From Arcuatula senhousia (taxonomy: Eukaryota > Mollusca > Bivalvia > Mytilida > Mytilidae), in contig OZ020307.1 of assembly GCA_963971305.1 (NCBI GenBank), forward strand, positions 9,995,501 through 10,059,500: a DNA stretch of 64,000 nucleotides. The letters are read 5' to 3'. The translations under genes and the position numbers were made by a program. Numbering within the stretch: the first letter of the stretch is position 1; every line of letters starts with the position of its first letter. The notes under the pieces are model-generated. The model was not told where the DNA came from, did no database searches, and saw only the letters and a list, made by a program, of their open reading frames with translations. Below are positions 1 through 12,600 of this stretch, piece after piece.

Positions 1-3000
1 ATGGATTAATGTAGCCCATAGAAATGGTGTCAAGATGTTAGGTCTGTATACTTCAGTCATAACTTTATCACAATACCTCCTGTCACATGGATTAATGTAG
101 GCCATAGAAATGGTGTCAAGATGTTAGGTCTGTATACTTCAGTCATAACTTCATCACAATACCTCCTGTCACATGGATTAATGTAGCCCATAGATACTTC
201 AGACATAACTTTATCACAATACCTCCTGTCACATGGATTAATGTAGGCCATAGAAATGGTGTCAAGATGTTAGGTCTGTATACTTCAGACATAACTTTAT
301 CACAATACCTCCTGTCACATGGATAAATGTAGCCCATAGAAATGGTGTCAAGATGTTAGGTCTGTATACTTCAGTCATAACTTTATCACAATACCTCCTG
401 TCACATGGATTAATGTAGCCCATAGAAATGGTGTCAAGATGTTAGGTCTGTATACTTCAGACATAACTTTATCACAATACCTCCTGTCACATGGATAAAT
501 GTAGCCCATAGAAATGGTGTCAAGATGTTAGGTCTGTATACTTCAGTCATAACTTTATCACAATACCTCCTGTCACATGGATAAATGTAGCCCATAGAAA
601 TGGTGTCAAGATGTTAGGTCTGTATACTTCAGTCATAACTTCATCACAATTCCTCCTGTCACATGGATTAATGTAGGCCATAGATACTTCAGTCATAACT
701 TTATCACAATACCTCCTGTCACATGGATTAATGTAGCCCATAGATACTTCAGACATAATTTTATCACAATACCTCCTGTCACATGGATTAATGTAGCCCA
801 TAGAAATTGTGTCAAGATGTTAGGTCTGTATACTTCAGTCATAACTTCATCACAATACCTCCAGTCACATGGATTAATGTAGCCCATAGATACTTCAGAC
901 ATAACTTCATCACAATTCCTCCTGTCACATGGATTAATGTAGCCCATAGATACTTCAGACATAACTTTATCACAATACCTCCTGTCACATGGATTAATGT
1001 AGCCCATAGAAATGGTGTCAAGATGTTAGGTCTGTATACTTCAGTCATAACTTTATCACAATACCTCCTGTCACATGGATTAATGTAGGCCATAGAAATG
1101 GTGTCAAGATGTTAGGTCTGTATACTTCAGTCATAACTTCATCACAATACCTCCTGTCACATGGATTAATGTAGCCCATAGATACTTCAGACATAACTTT
1201 ATCACAATACCTCCTGTCACATGGATTAATGTAGGCCATAGAAATGGTGTCAAGATGTTAGGTCTGTATACTTCAGTCATAACTTTATCACAATACCTCC
1301 TGTCACATGGATTAATGTAGGCCATAGATACTTCAGTCATAACTTCATCACAATTCCTCCTATCACATGGATTAATGTAGCCCATAGAAATGGTGTCAAG
1401 ATGTTAGGTCTGTATACTTCAGACATAACTTTATCACAATACCTCCTGTCACATGGATTAATGAAGCCCATAGATACTTCAGACATAACTTCATCACAAT
1501 TCCTCCAGTCACATGGATTAATGTAGCCCATAGATACTTCAGACATAACTTTATCACAATACCTCCTGTCATATGGATTAATGTAGCCCATAGATACTTC
1601 AGACATAACTTTATCACAATACCTCCTGTCACATGGATTAATGTAGGCCATAGAAATGGTGTCAAGATGTTAGGTCTGTATACTTCAGTCATAACTTCAT
1701 CACAATTCCTCCTGTCACATGGATTAATGTAGCCCATAGATACTTCAGACATAACTTTATCACAATACCTCCTGTCATATGGATTAATGTAGGCCATAGA
1801 AATGGTGTCAAGATGTTAGGTCTGTATACTTCAGTCATAACTTTATCACAATACCTCCTGTCACATGGATTAATGTAGCCCATAGATACTTCAGACATAA
1901 CTTTATCACAATACCTCCTGTCACATGGATTAATGTAGCCCATAGAAATGGTGTCAAGATGTTAGGTCTGTATACTTCAGACATAACTTTATCACAATAC
2001 CTCCTGTCACATGGATTAATGTAGCCCATAGATACTTCAGACATAACTTTATCACAATACCTCCTGTCACATGGATTAATGTAGCCCATAGATACTTCAG
2101 ACATAACTTTATCACAATACCTCCTGTCATATGGATTAATGTAGCCCATAGATACTTCAGACATAACTTTATCACAATACCTCCTGTCATATGGATTAAT
2201 GTAGGCCATAGAAATGGTGTCAAGATGTTAGGTCTGTATACTTCAGACATAACTTCATCACAATTCCTCCTGTCACATGGATAAATGTAGCCCATAGAAA
2301 TGGTGTCAAGATGTTAGGTCTGTATACTTCAGACATAACTTCATCACAATTCCTCCTGTCACATGGATTAATGTAGCCCATAGATACTTCAGACATAACT
2401 TCATCACAATTCCTCCTGTCACATGGATTAATGTAGGCCATAGAAATGGTGTCAAGATGTTAGGTCTGTATACTTCAGTCATAACTTTATCACAATACCT
2501 CCAGTCACATGGATTAATGTAGCCCATAGATACTTCAGACATAACTTTATCACAATACCTCCTGTCACATGGATTAATGTAGCCCATAGATACTTCAGAC
2601 ATAACTTTATCACAATACCTCCTGTCACATGGATTAATGTAGCCCATAGATACTTCAGACATAACTTTATCACAATACCTCCTGTCATATGGATTAATGT
2701 AGCCCATAGAAATGGTGTCAAGATGTTAGGTCTGTATACTTCAGTCATAACTTCATCACAATTCCTTCTGTCACATGGATTAATGTAGCCCATAGATACT
2801 TCAGACATAACTTTATCACAATACCTCCTGTCACATGGATTAATGTAGCCCATGGAAATGGTGTCAAGATGTTAGGTCTGTATACTTCAGTCATAACTTC
2901 ATCACAATTCCTCCTGTCACATGGATTAATGTAGCCCATAGATACTTCAGACATAACTTTATCACAATACCTCCTGTCACATGGATTAATGTAGCCCATA

Positions 3001-5614
3001 GATACTTCAGACATAACTTTATCACAATACCTCCTGTCACATGGATTAATGTAGCCCATAGATACTTCAGACATAACTTTATCACAATACCTCCTGTCAC
3101 ATGGATTAATGTAGGCCATAGAAATGGTGTCAAGATGTTAGGTCTGTATACTTCAGACATAACTTCATCACAATTCCTCCTGTCACATGGATTAATGTAG
3201 CCCATAGATACTTCAGACATAACTTTATCACAATACCTCCTGTCACATGGATTAATGTAGCCCATAGAAATGGTGTCAAGATGTTAGGTCTGTATACTTC
3301 AGTCATAACTTTATCACAATTCCTCCTGTCACATGGATTAATGTAGCCCATAGATACTTCAGACATAACTTTATCACAATACCTCCTGTCATATGGATTA
3401 ATGTAGCCCATAGAAATGGTGTCAAGATGTTAGGTCTGTATACTTCAGACATAACTTTATCACAATACCTCCAGTCACATGGATTAATGTAGCCCATAGA
3501 TACTTCAGACATAACTTTATCACAATACCTCCTGTCACATGGATTAATGTAGCCCATAGAAATGGTGTCAAGATGTTAGGTCTGTATACTTCAGACATAA
3601 CTTCATCACAATTCCTCCTGTCACATGGATTAATGTAGCCCATAGATACTTCAGACATAACTTTATCACAATACCTCCTGTCACATGGATTAATGTAGGC
3701 CATAGAAATGGTGTCAAGATGTTAGGTCTGTATACTTCAGTCATAACTTCATCACAATTCCTCCTGTCACATGGATTAATGTAGCCCATAGATACTTCAG
3801 ACATAACTTTATCACAATACCTCCTGTCACATGGATTAATGTAGCCCATAGATACTTCAGACATAACTTTATCACAATACCTCCAGTCACATGGATTAAT
3901 GTAGCCCATAGATACTTCAGACATAACTTTATCACAATACCTCCTGTCACATGGATTAATGTAGCCCATAGATACTTCAGACATAACTTTATCACAATAC
4001 CTCCTGTCACATGGATAAATGTAGCCCATAGAAATGGTGTCAAGATGTTAGGTCTGTATACTTCAGACATAACTTCATCACAATTCCTCCTGTCACATGG
4101 ATTAATGTAGCCCATAGATACTTCAGACATAACTTTATCACAATACCTCCTGTCACATGGATTAATGTAGGCCATAGAAATGGTGTCAATATGTGAGGTC
4201 TGTATACTTCAGTCATAACTTCATCACTATACCTCCAGTCACATGGATAAATGTAGCCCATAGAAATGGTGTCAATATGTTAGGTCTGTATACTTCAGTC
4301 ATAACTTCATCACTATACCTCCAGTCACATGGATAAATGTAGCCCATAGAAATAGTGTCAAGATATTAGGTCTGTATACTTCAGTCATAACTTCATCACT
4401 ATACCTCCCGTCACTTGGATTAATGTAGCCCATAGAAATGGTGTCAATATGTTAGGTCTGTATACTTCAGTCATAACTTCATCACTATACCTCCCGTCAC
4501 TTGGATTAATGTAGCCCATAGAAATAGTGTCAAGATGTTAGGTCTGTATACTTCAGTCATAACTTCATCACTATACCTCCAGTCACATGGATAAATGTAG
4601 CCCATAGAAATGGTGTCAAGATGTTAGGTCTGTATACTTCAGTCATAACTTCATCACTATACCTCCAGTCACTTGGATAAATGTAGCCCATAGAAATGGT
4701 GTCAAGATATTAGGTCTGTATACTTCAGTCATAACTTTATCACTATACCTCCCGTCACTTGGATTAATGTAGCCCATAGAAATGGTGTCAAGATATTAGG
4801 TCTGTATACTTCAGTCATAACTTTATCACTATACCTCCTGTCACTTGGATTAATGTAGCCCATAGAAATGGTGTCAAGATATTAGGTCTGTATACTTCAG
4901 TCATAACTTTATCACTATACCTCCTGTCACTTGGATTAATGTAGCCCATAGAAATGGTGTCAATATGTTAGGTCTGTATACTTCAGTCATAACTTCATCA
5001 CTATACCTCCTGTCACATGGATTAATGTAGGCCATAGATACTTCAGACATAACTTTATCACAATACCTCCTGTCATATGGATTAATGTAGCCCATAGAAA
5101 TAGTGTCAAGATGTTAGGTCTGTATACTTCAGTCATAACTTCATCACAATACCTCCAGTCACATGGATTAATGTAGCCCATAGATACTTCAGACATAATT
5201 TTATCACAATACCTCCAGTCACTTGGATAAATGTAGCCCATAGAAATGGTGTCAAGATATTAGGTCTGTATACTTCAGTCATAACTTCATCACTATACCT
5301 CCAGTCACATGGATAAATGTAGCCCATAGAAATGGTGTCAAGATGTTAGGTCTGTATACTTCAGTCATAACTTCATCACTATACCTCCCGTCACTTGGAT
5401 TAATGTAGCCCATAGAAATGGTGTCAAGATATTAGGTCTGTATACTTCAGTCATAACTTCATCACTATACCTCCCGTCACTTGGATTAATGTAGCCCATA
5501 GAAATAGTGTCAAGATATTAGGTCTGTATACTTCAGTCATAACTTCATCACTATACCTCCAGTCACATGGATAAATGTAGCCCATAGAAATGGTGTCAAG
5601 ATGTTAGGTCTGTA
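1..5614. repeat. Minisatellite array of alternating 86-bp and 60-bp units
   Basis: The array is already running at base 1 and ends abruptly at 5614. The long unit (86 bp) is a 26-bp head (AAATGGTGTCAAGATGTTAG plus GTCTGT) followed by a 60-bp body; the short unit is the body alone. I count about 41 long and about 34 short units. In roughly 600-4180 the long units are separated by none to four short ones. From about 4180 to 5614 the array is nearly pure long units carrying CACTAT where the left part has CACAAT, so two sub-arrays with different histories are joined. Because 60 is divisible by three, the - strand shows long open frames with a 20-residue repeat; these shift at every 86-bp unit and are not genes. 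It most likely lies in an upstream ENGase intron. Confidence 0.97.
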
Positions 5615-6488
5615 AAAAGATAAAGGAGGAGTGGTTGTTGCATATATTATGCAGCATAGTGCTTAGTTTTTGTTTTGCTTCAATGATTCACAAAACTCAC
5701 TCAACCATTTTCATCAGGGGTTCAAATTAACATTTAAGACCCAAAGGTCCAGGACTTTTTCAAGTTCTAGGTGAAAAGTCCACCAAATGTTTTTAAAAAG
5801 GTCCTCAATAGGAGTAACTGTTAATACACTCAGGTCCAGGACTTTTGTAAATAGAATTTTAAAGGTCCTGAATCAAAAATAGAAGGTCCTGGACCTCAGA
5901 CCAGTGCTAATTTGAACCCCTGAACCATACTTTTATTTGCTAAGTTTTGTTCATCAGCAATTAAGCAGGAGAAGGGATCTTATCAATGTAACCAGACTGC
6001 CAAATTTTATAATGTGATTCAAAATACAATGAGGAAAAACTTTCTGTCAAATTTTAAGAATACTTGAGTGTCTTCTGAAATGCCCCATGAACAATGGTAA
6101 TTAAGAAACAGTTTTATGCTATTCCAAATCTTATCTCTTAATATTCAGGTGTTAGTAATAATAATACATGTATAACAATATGGAAAAATTTCTGTCAAAT
6201 TTTAAGAATACTTGAGTGTCTTCTAAAAATGTCCCATGAACGATGATGAGAAACAGTTTTGTGATATTCCAAATCTTACCTCTTAAAATGGAATGACCAT
6301 TCTCGTGATAACTATAATAATACATGTATAACAATATCTTGACAAGCTGTTTAAAGGCAGCTTCTTTTTCTAATAATAGTTTGATATGTGAAATATATAA
6401 CATATCTTTTTCAAAGACATGTTGATAACTAAATTATATGATTGAGAACAGTAGTTTAATTCATGTATAAAACATTTCTTTTCCACAG
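5615..6488 (+). other. ENGase intron end, with a MITE-like element and a diverged duplication
   Basis: No exon was recognised here. It holds a short inverted-repeat element (5714-5923) and a diverged tandem duplication of about 150 bp (6033-6178 against 6180-6335, both ending near AATACATGTATAACAATAT). It ends in the polypyrimidine tract and acceptor TTTTCCACAG of the first visible ENGase exon. Confidence 0.6.
5714..5923. mobile_element. Short inverted-repeat element, hAT-like ends
   Basis: The left end TCAGGGGTTCAAATTA and the right end TAATTTGAACCCCTGA are inverted copies. The inside repeats GGTCCAGGACTTTT-type words in both orientations. CAGGGG ends resemble hAT MITEs, but no clean 8-bp target duplication is visible. 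Confidence 0.6.
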
Positions 6489-6643
6489 GGACTTTGATCA
6501 CCGAGTGGGACGATGGATATAAAAGATGTGAGGAGTTTTTATCTTCAGAAACCGCTTACAAGTCATTGGCTGATCAACTTGTCAAAATCACACAGTTCTA
6601 TAGATTTGACGGCTGGCTTATCAATATTGAGAACAAAATAATG
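6489..6643 (+). CDS. ENGASE: ENGase exon: catalytic N-I-E motif
   Basis: The acceptor TTTTCCACAG and donor ATG|GTAAGA bound 155 bp, which begin with the last two bases of a Gly codon. It reads TLITEWDDGYKRCEEF and later ITQFYRFDGWLINIEN. The catalytic Asn codon is at 6623-6625 and Glu at 6629-6631. Confidence 0.93.
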
Positions 6644-9600
6644 GTAAGATCAGTATTGTATGCAAGCTTCCTGATTATAGTAAATTGTGTGACTGGTTAT
6701 TGTTTGTTGTTTTTTGAAATTAATCTGTATATCAAGTTATTTTTGTGGGGAAAATTTTTTACAGCATCTGTTAAGTGTATGATGAATTTTTGCAGTTCTT
6801 ATTTTAGGGTTTTATAATTTGTGTATTTAAACATCTGTTTTTTGTGCAATTTCTGTCAACCAGTTGAATCTTTTTGAAAATAGCATGCTCTATGGTATAT
6901 TATATTTTGGATAATAGGTTCTTGTAACATTTTTATTTAGGAATTAAGACATAATGACTATAGGTAAATACAACAATGATATATGGAATAAATGTGCAGG
7001 TTTATATTTTAGGTATGCAAGGAAAACTAGCTTTGTTTTATACTTTATAAACTGAAATGGTTGAAAACCAGTATATTTAAATGGATAGATGATTTGTAAA
7101 CTGCACTTATGATGCCAATAATTAAGCTTTTAAACTTTTAAATTAATTGTATAAGGAAAAACAGAAAAAGAAAAGAATTTATTTTAAAAATATTGCATTT
7201 GTTATTTTCAGACAGAGAAAGTTCAAGTCCTATGTGACTTTGTTAAATATTTGACAGAAAAACTTCACGAGGCCCTGCCTGGGTCAGAAGTTATCTGGTA
7301 TGATAGTGTAATAAGTACAGGTGCACTGAAATGGCAGGACCAGCTCAATGAGAAGAACTGGTAAGATTTCAAGTTCGGTGACCCCCACCCCAAACTCCTG
7401 GAGAGATCATTCAAAAGTTATCTGGTTTCATAAATTATGTAACATTAATACCCTGTCTATAAACTGTATGGAAGTACAACATGTACTTGTATACTGATGA
7501 AGTAATAATATTCAGACATTCAAATCTCAAACCTTATAAAAAACATTAGACAATACCAGGGGACAACAAAGACACTGACAATTAAAAGTAGAGGCTCCCA
7601 TTTAAACCTCTGGAAATACAGTATGATACACTGCCACCCTAATCAGATGCTCAAAAGGGGTTTCAAGTTTCTACTTGGTATATTGCCAAAGGTTCTAATA
7701 TTTCTTAAAGAAAGCTTATTGTTAATTTTTCAAACCCATACTTATACTTACTTGTATAGATAATCTTTTTAGCTCACCTTGCCGAAGGCAATGTGAGCTT
7801 TTGTCATCACTTGGCGTCCGTCGTCCGTCCCATGTCTGTCGTTCAACTTTTCAAAAATCTTCTCTAAAACCACTTAGTCAAATGTAATGAAACTTGGTAG
7901 GGTTGTTCTATAGTATGTCCTCTACACAATTGTCGTTCAAAATTTTGATTCAACAAAAAAAAAAATGGCCGCCATGGCTAAAAATAGAACATAAGGGTAA
8001 ACTGCAGTTTTTTGCAAATTACTCAAAAACGTAACAGATATTAAAATTCTGGATAGGTAAAAGTGATCAGCACATCAAGATCTACCTGCCCTGAAATTTT
8101 GAAGAAGATCTGACAATCGTTGTAGGAGTTATTGCCCCTTTTCTTGCTTTTTCCAAATTTTGCACTTTTTTAGACCAATATCTTGAAAACAATACAAGAT
8201 ATTGGAAAAATTTAAATTGCATATGGTTAAGCACATCAAGATCTACAAAAGTTGTAGTAATAGAGTCAAATTGTAGGACCATTCCTTCAGGAGTTATACC
8301 CCTTGGATCGTAAAAATTGACCATTTTCACAGCTTTTTGTTAAACTTTTCAAAAACCTTCTTCTCTGAAACCGCTTGGTAAAATGTAATGAAATTGGTAG
8401 GGTTGTTTTGTAGTATGTCCTCTACAAAACAATCATTCAAAATTTTGATTTGACAAAAAACATTGCCACCACGGATAAAAATAGAACATAAGACTAAATT
8501 GCAGTTTTTTGCAAATTGCTCAGAAATGGTAACAGATATTTGAATTCTGTTTTGAAATAGTGATAAGCACATCAAGATCTACCCGCCTTTAAGTTTTGAA
8601 GAAGATCTGACATTGGTTGTAGGAGTTATTGCCCTTTTTTGTTTTTTTTTCAAATTTTGCTCTTTTAGGACCAATATCTTGAAAACTATACAAGATATTT
8701 GAAAAATTTAAATTGCATATGGTTAAGCACATAAAGAAACATAAAAAATTATGTAATGGGGTCAAAGTTATAAGACCTTTCTTGATAGGAGTTGTTTCCC
8801 TTAGAACATTAAAATTGATAATTCCACAGAGTAGCAGTCCTTTGTTAAAATATCCAGCTTAAAAGTATCATTGAATACAAGGTGAGCGATTCAGGCTCCT
8901 AGGAGCCTCTAGTTTTTTAAATTATTGATATTCAATTTCCTTTTTGATAGATTAACATATTTATTTCAGTATGTTTTTTGATGTTTGTGATGGGATTTTT
9001 CTGAACTATAATTGGAATCCAGAAAAACTAAATAATTCACGATTATTGGCTGTGACAAAGGGGAGACAATTTGATGTGTATGTTGGGATAGATGTCTTTG
9101 GTAGAGGTTGTCCAGGAGGAGGAGGATATAACTCCATAGAGGTAAGGGTTGACAATTTGATGTGTATGTTGGGATAGATGTCTTTGGTAGAGGTTGTCCA
9201 GGGGTAGGAGGATGTAACTGGTTACAATTGCGTATTGATTTACAATGCATTTTCCATAGGGGGTACCCTGGTTTTCGATTTTTAAAATTTTAATATCTTT
9301 GGCACAGAACCTTTGTGTTGACATGCATATGTTTATTTTTAGCGAATAAAAAATTGGTGTTCGTGTGGCGTTTATGGGGGCGAAATTTTTGGTTATTTTA
9401 ATTGCCCATTTTTACATTATTGTGAGCGCATAGGTGACTTCAGAATTTTTGTGCTAGTATTATTCGAAAGCTTGCTTGGTGCTATATTTAGAAACAACAA
9501 ATATATCAACCAATGGAAATCATTTCTGTATTTTCTCCTACGCTTAATGTTGGGTGTAAAAAGTTGCTGGTGGCCGGGATTTACTAATGTGCAATTGTAA

Positions 9601-12600
9601 CCAACTCCATAGAGGTAAGGGGAGATAATTTGATGTGTATGTTGGGATAGATGTCTTTGGTAGATATTGTCCAGGGGCAGGAGGATATAACTCCATAGAG
9701 GTAAGGGGAGACAATTTGATGTGTATGTTGGGATAGATGTCTTTGGTAGAGGTTGTCAAGGAGGAGGAAGATATAACTCCATAGAGGTAAGGGGAGACAA
9801 TTTGATGTTTATGTTGGGGTAGATGTCTTTGGTAGAGGTTGTCAAGGAGGAGGAGGATATAACTTCATAGAGGCAAGGGGAGACAATTTGATGTGTATGT
9901 TAGGATTGATGTATTTGGTAGAGGTTGTCCAGGAGGGGGAGGAGGTAAGGGGAGACAATTTGATGTGTATTTTGGGACTGATGTATTTGGTAGAGGTTGT
10001 CCAGGAGGAGGAGGATATAACTCCATAGAGGTAAGGGGAGACAATTTGATGTGTATGTTGGGATTGATGTCTTTGGTAGAGGTTGTCCTGGGGTAGAGGT
10101 TGTTGAGGGGGGGGGAGGATATAACTCCATAGAGGTAAAGGCATTGTGTCTAATATGAGAATATGTGCAACCTAAAATGGGATGCAGCTATAGAAAATGA
10201 TTTTAAAAAATACATGGATAATAACTATATCAAACAATATTGAATTATTTGTTCATATTATGAATATTTGTAACATCCTGAAAAGGGTTCAAATATTTTT
10301 TTACACATTTGACTGGGACGAAAATTAATGTAATCCATGACCACCTTTTTCACTATTCAGTATTTATGATTTATTGTTAATTTATTATATATTGTCATAA
10401 ATTGGTTGAAATTATTAGTAAGCAACCATTGATCATGCTGATAAACAGCCCAGTGCAGCTTTGACAAGGACGCTGTAAACTATTTCTTGCAAGATTTTGT
10501 TGAGATCATGTCATCTATTTCACAGCAAGAGTTTCCTCGAAAAAAGATAGAGAGAATTTAGTTTTGACTGTATTCTCCTGTTAATTCTAAAAAGAAATAA
10601 AACTATGGTTATTAAATCTGTCAACTTTTATTTTTTTTCCAAAAAACATCAAATTTCTGAACCCAAAGAAATGTTTGCGCACACTTGGTACATCAGGTTA
10701 GAAAAAAATTGAACAATAAACTTTTGGAATCTTCTACATATGTGGAACTGTGTCCCATATTAGACTTAGTGAATGTTGATGTTTGTCTTTTATCTTGACA
10801 GGCTTTGACAACAATCAGACAGTATAACTTGTCAGCAGCTGTTTTTGCCTTCGGTTGGGTTTATGAGACACAAGATCGAGAAAACTTTATAGATAATGAA
10901 AACAGGTAGTAAAGATATAGGTGAAAGAAATCTGTCACAAACTTTCAATATTTTTTCTACACAATTTAATAGGTAGCTTATGTTGAATTCTCATTAAACC
11001 TTTTCATCGTGACAAAAACTAAACAGCTGTGTATAAAAGGACATGATTTGTCAAATATATGAGAAGTCCAACATCTGTGTCTTCAAGGCACATTTATAAT
11101 GCTCTGTAGTGACATTTTGCAAAAATAAAAAAAAACTGAAACGACAAAACTGCATTTTTAAAATAAAATTCATACTTTTTAACAAGATAATGAGATAAGG
11201 TGAAGTGAATGCATCACCGCACTTATAAATATGTGGCAAGTCAACAATGAAAATCAGCCAACAGCCTTTAACAAATGTGAAGAGACTTATACAGAAAAAG
11301 CTATAAAAACAAAAGGAAAAAAGAATTGTGTGAGAAGATAAGAGTTTTAAGTTACAAAATTGGCTTATAGTTTTATACCGTTTCATTTCTTATTTTCCTA
11401 GATTTTGGGATTTGTTGAGTGACCTTTGTCCGACATCTCTATGGCAGGAGAATGTGCTGTCTAGCTCTCTGTGTATCGGTGCTGGATCACAATTTTATGT
11501 TAATGGTGAAGTAAGCGGTAACTTTAATGATTATGTTTATATATATATGATTACCGGTATTATAGAAGTTTTATTTGAGGGATAAGATCTAGTATGGGAG
11601 AAGCAGGACATATTATGTAAATGTCCCATTACAAAAACCACATGGAATTCAAGACTACATTATTAAAAAGACATGATATGAGGTATATAACTCAACCATC
11701 ACTGTCGTTGTATACCCCCAGCATTCTAAAGAAAATTACTGTGGATCTATTAATTTTTGTGGGTTTCAATTTTCTTGGTTTCATTAAAAGGATCAGTTCG
11801 TGGTTCTAAAATCTGTAGCATAAAGAGCAATGTGAAATTTCAATTTTGATTGGTATTGAAATATCTTTGGTCAATGTCACTCACCAAAACCATGTTAATT
11901 GATATCCCATGGATAATAATAAAACCACAGTATTTCAAATAAGAGTTTATTTTTGAACTTTTAGTTTCATGCTTAAATAAAAATGCTAGATTAATGTCAC
12001 TAATTTCTACACTTTATTTATAGGTATGTGATCCAGGTCCTTGGTATAACTTGAGTCTACAGCAGATTTACCCCTATCTGAGGAGGAAACAGGTCGCCTC
12101 CCACAAAGACCTGCCCACCATGGAGCCCTACTTTGAGTGTGCCTTTATTGGAGGAAGCTGTCTTAGTTATAATGGTTGTCTACCAGCTGGTAATGTGCCT
12201 CTTCTGTTAAGGTAAGGACCGAAGGAATAAGAAAATATCCTTTTCTGTTTGGGTATAACTTTTGAAATCATTTCTGAGTAGATGTGCTTACTGTGGATTT
12301 CAAGAATTCATTCGTTTTGGACTGTAATTCATTTCTCCAGTTTGCAATAGACCAACCATGAGTTGATCTATTCCAGAAAATTCTGGATGTTTGAGTGTTC
12401 ATATATCAAAGGTCTACTAGGGTAAGATATGACATAATAACATGAGGAGCAATGAAAGCAAAATATTTATTGATTTATAAATATTGAAGGAAAATCTTGT
12501 TAGTCAATTTGTCTTGGTAGAAGAAATATAAAAACAAATATTTTCCACGTATTGGAGAGAAAGGAACAGGTTTCCCCTATTTCATTCAACAGAATACATG

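Noticed and set aside
57..5327. Many - strand open frames with repeated [20 protein letters not shown]
   Set aside because: They are translations of the 60-bp repeat body and shift at every 86-bp unit; no start, splice or terminator context.
1..5614. CRISPR-like appearance
   Set aside because: No unique spacers: the units are contiguous near-identical repeats, and the DNA is eukaryotic.
1..5614. Homology between the 86-bp array at 1-5614 and the 86-bp unit at 9142-10134
   Set aside because: Only the length matches; the sequences share no alignable stretch.
8966..10144. - strand frames with repeated NLYQRHLSQHTHQIV
   Set aside because: Antisense of the ENGase exon-derived minisatellite.
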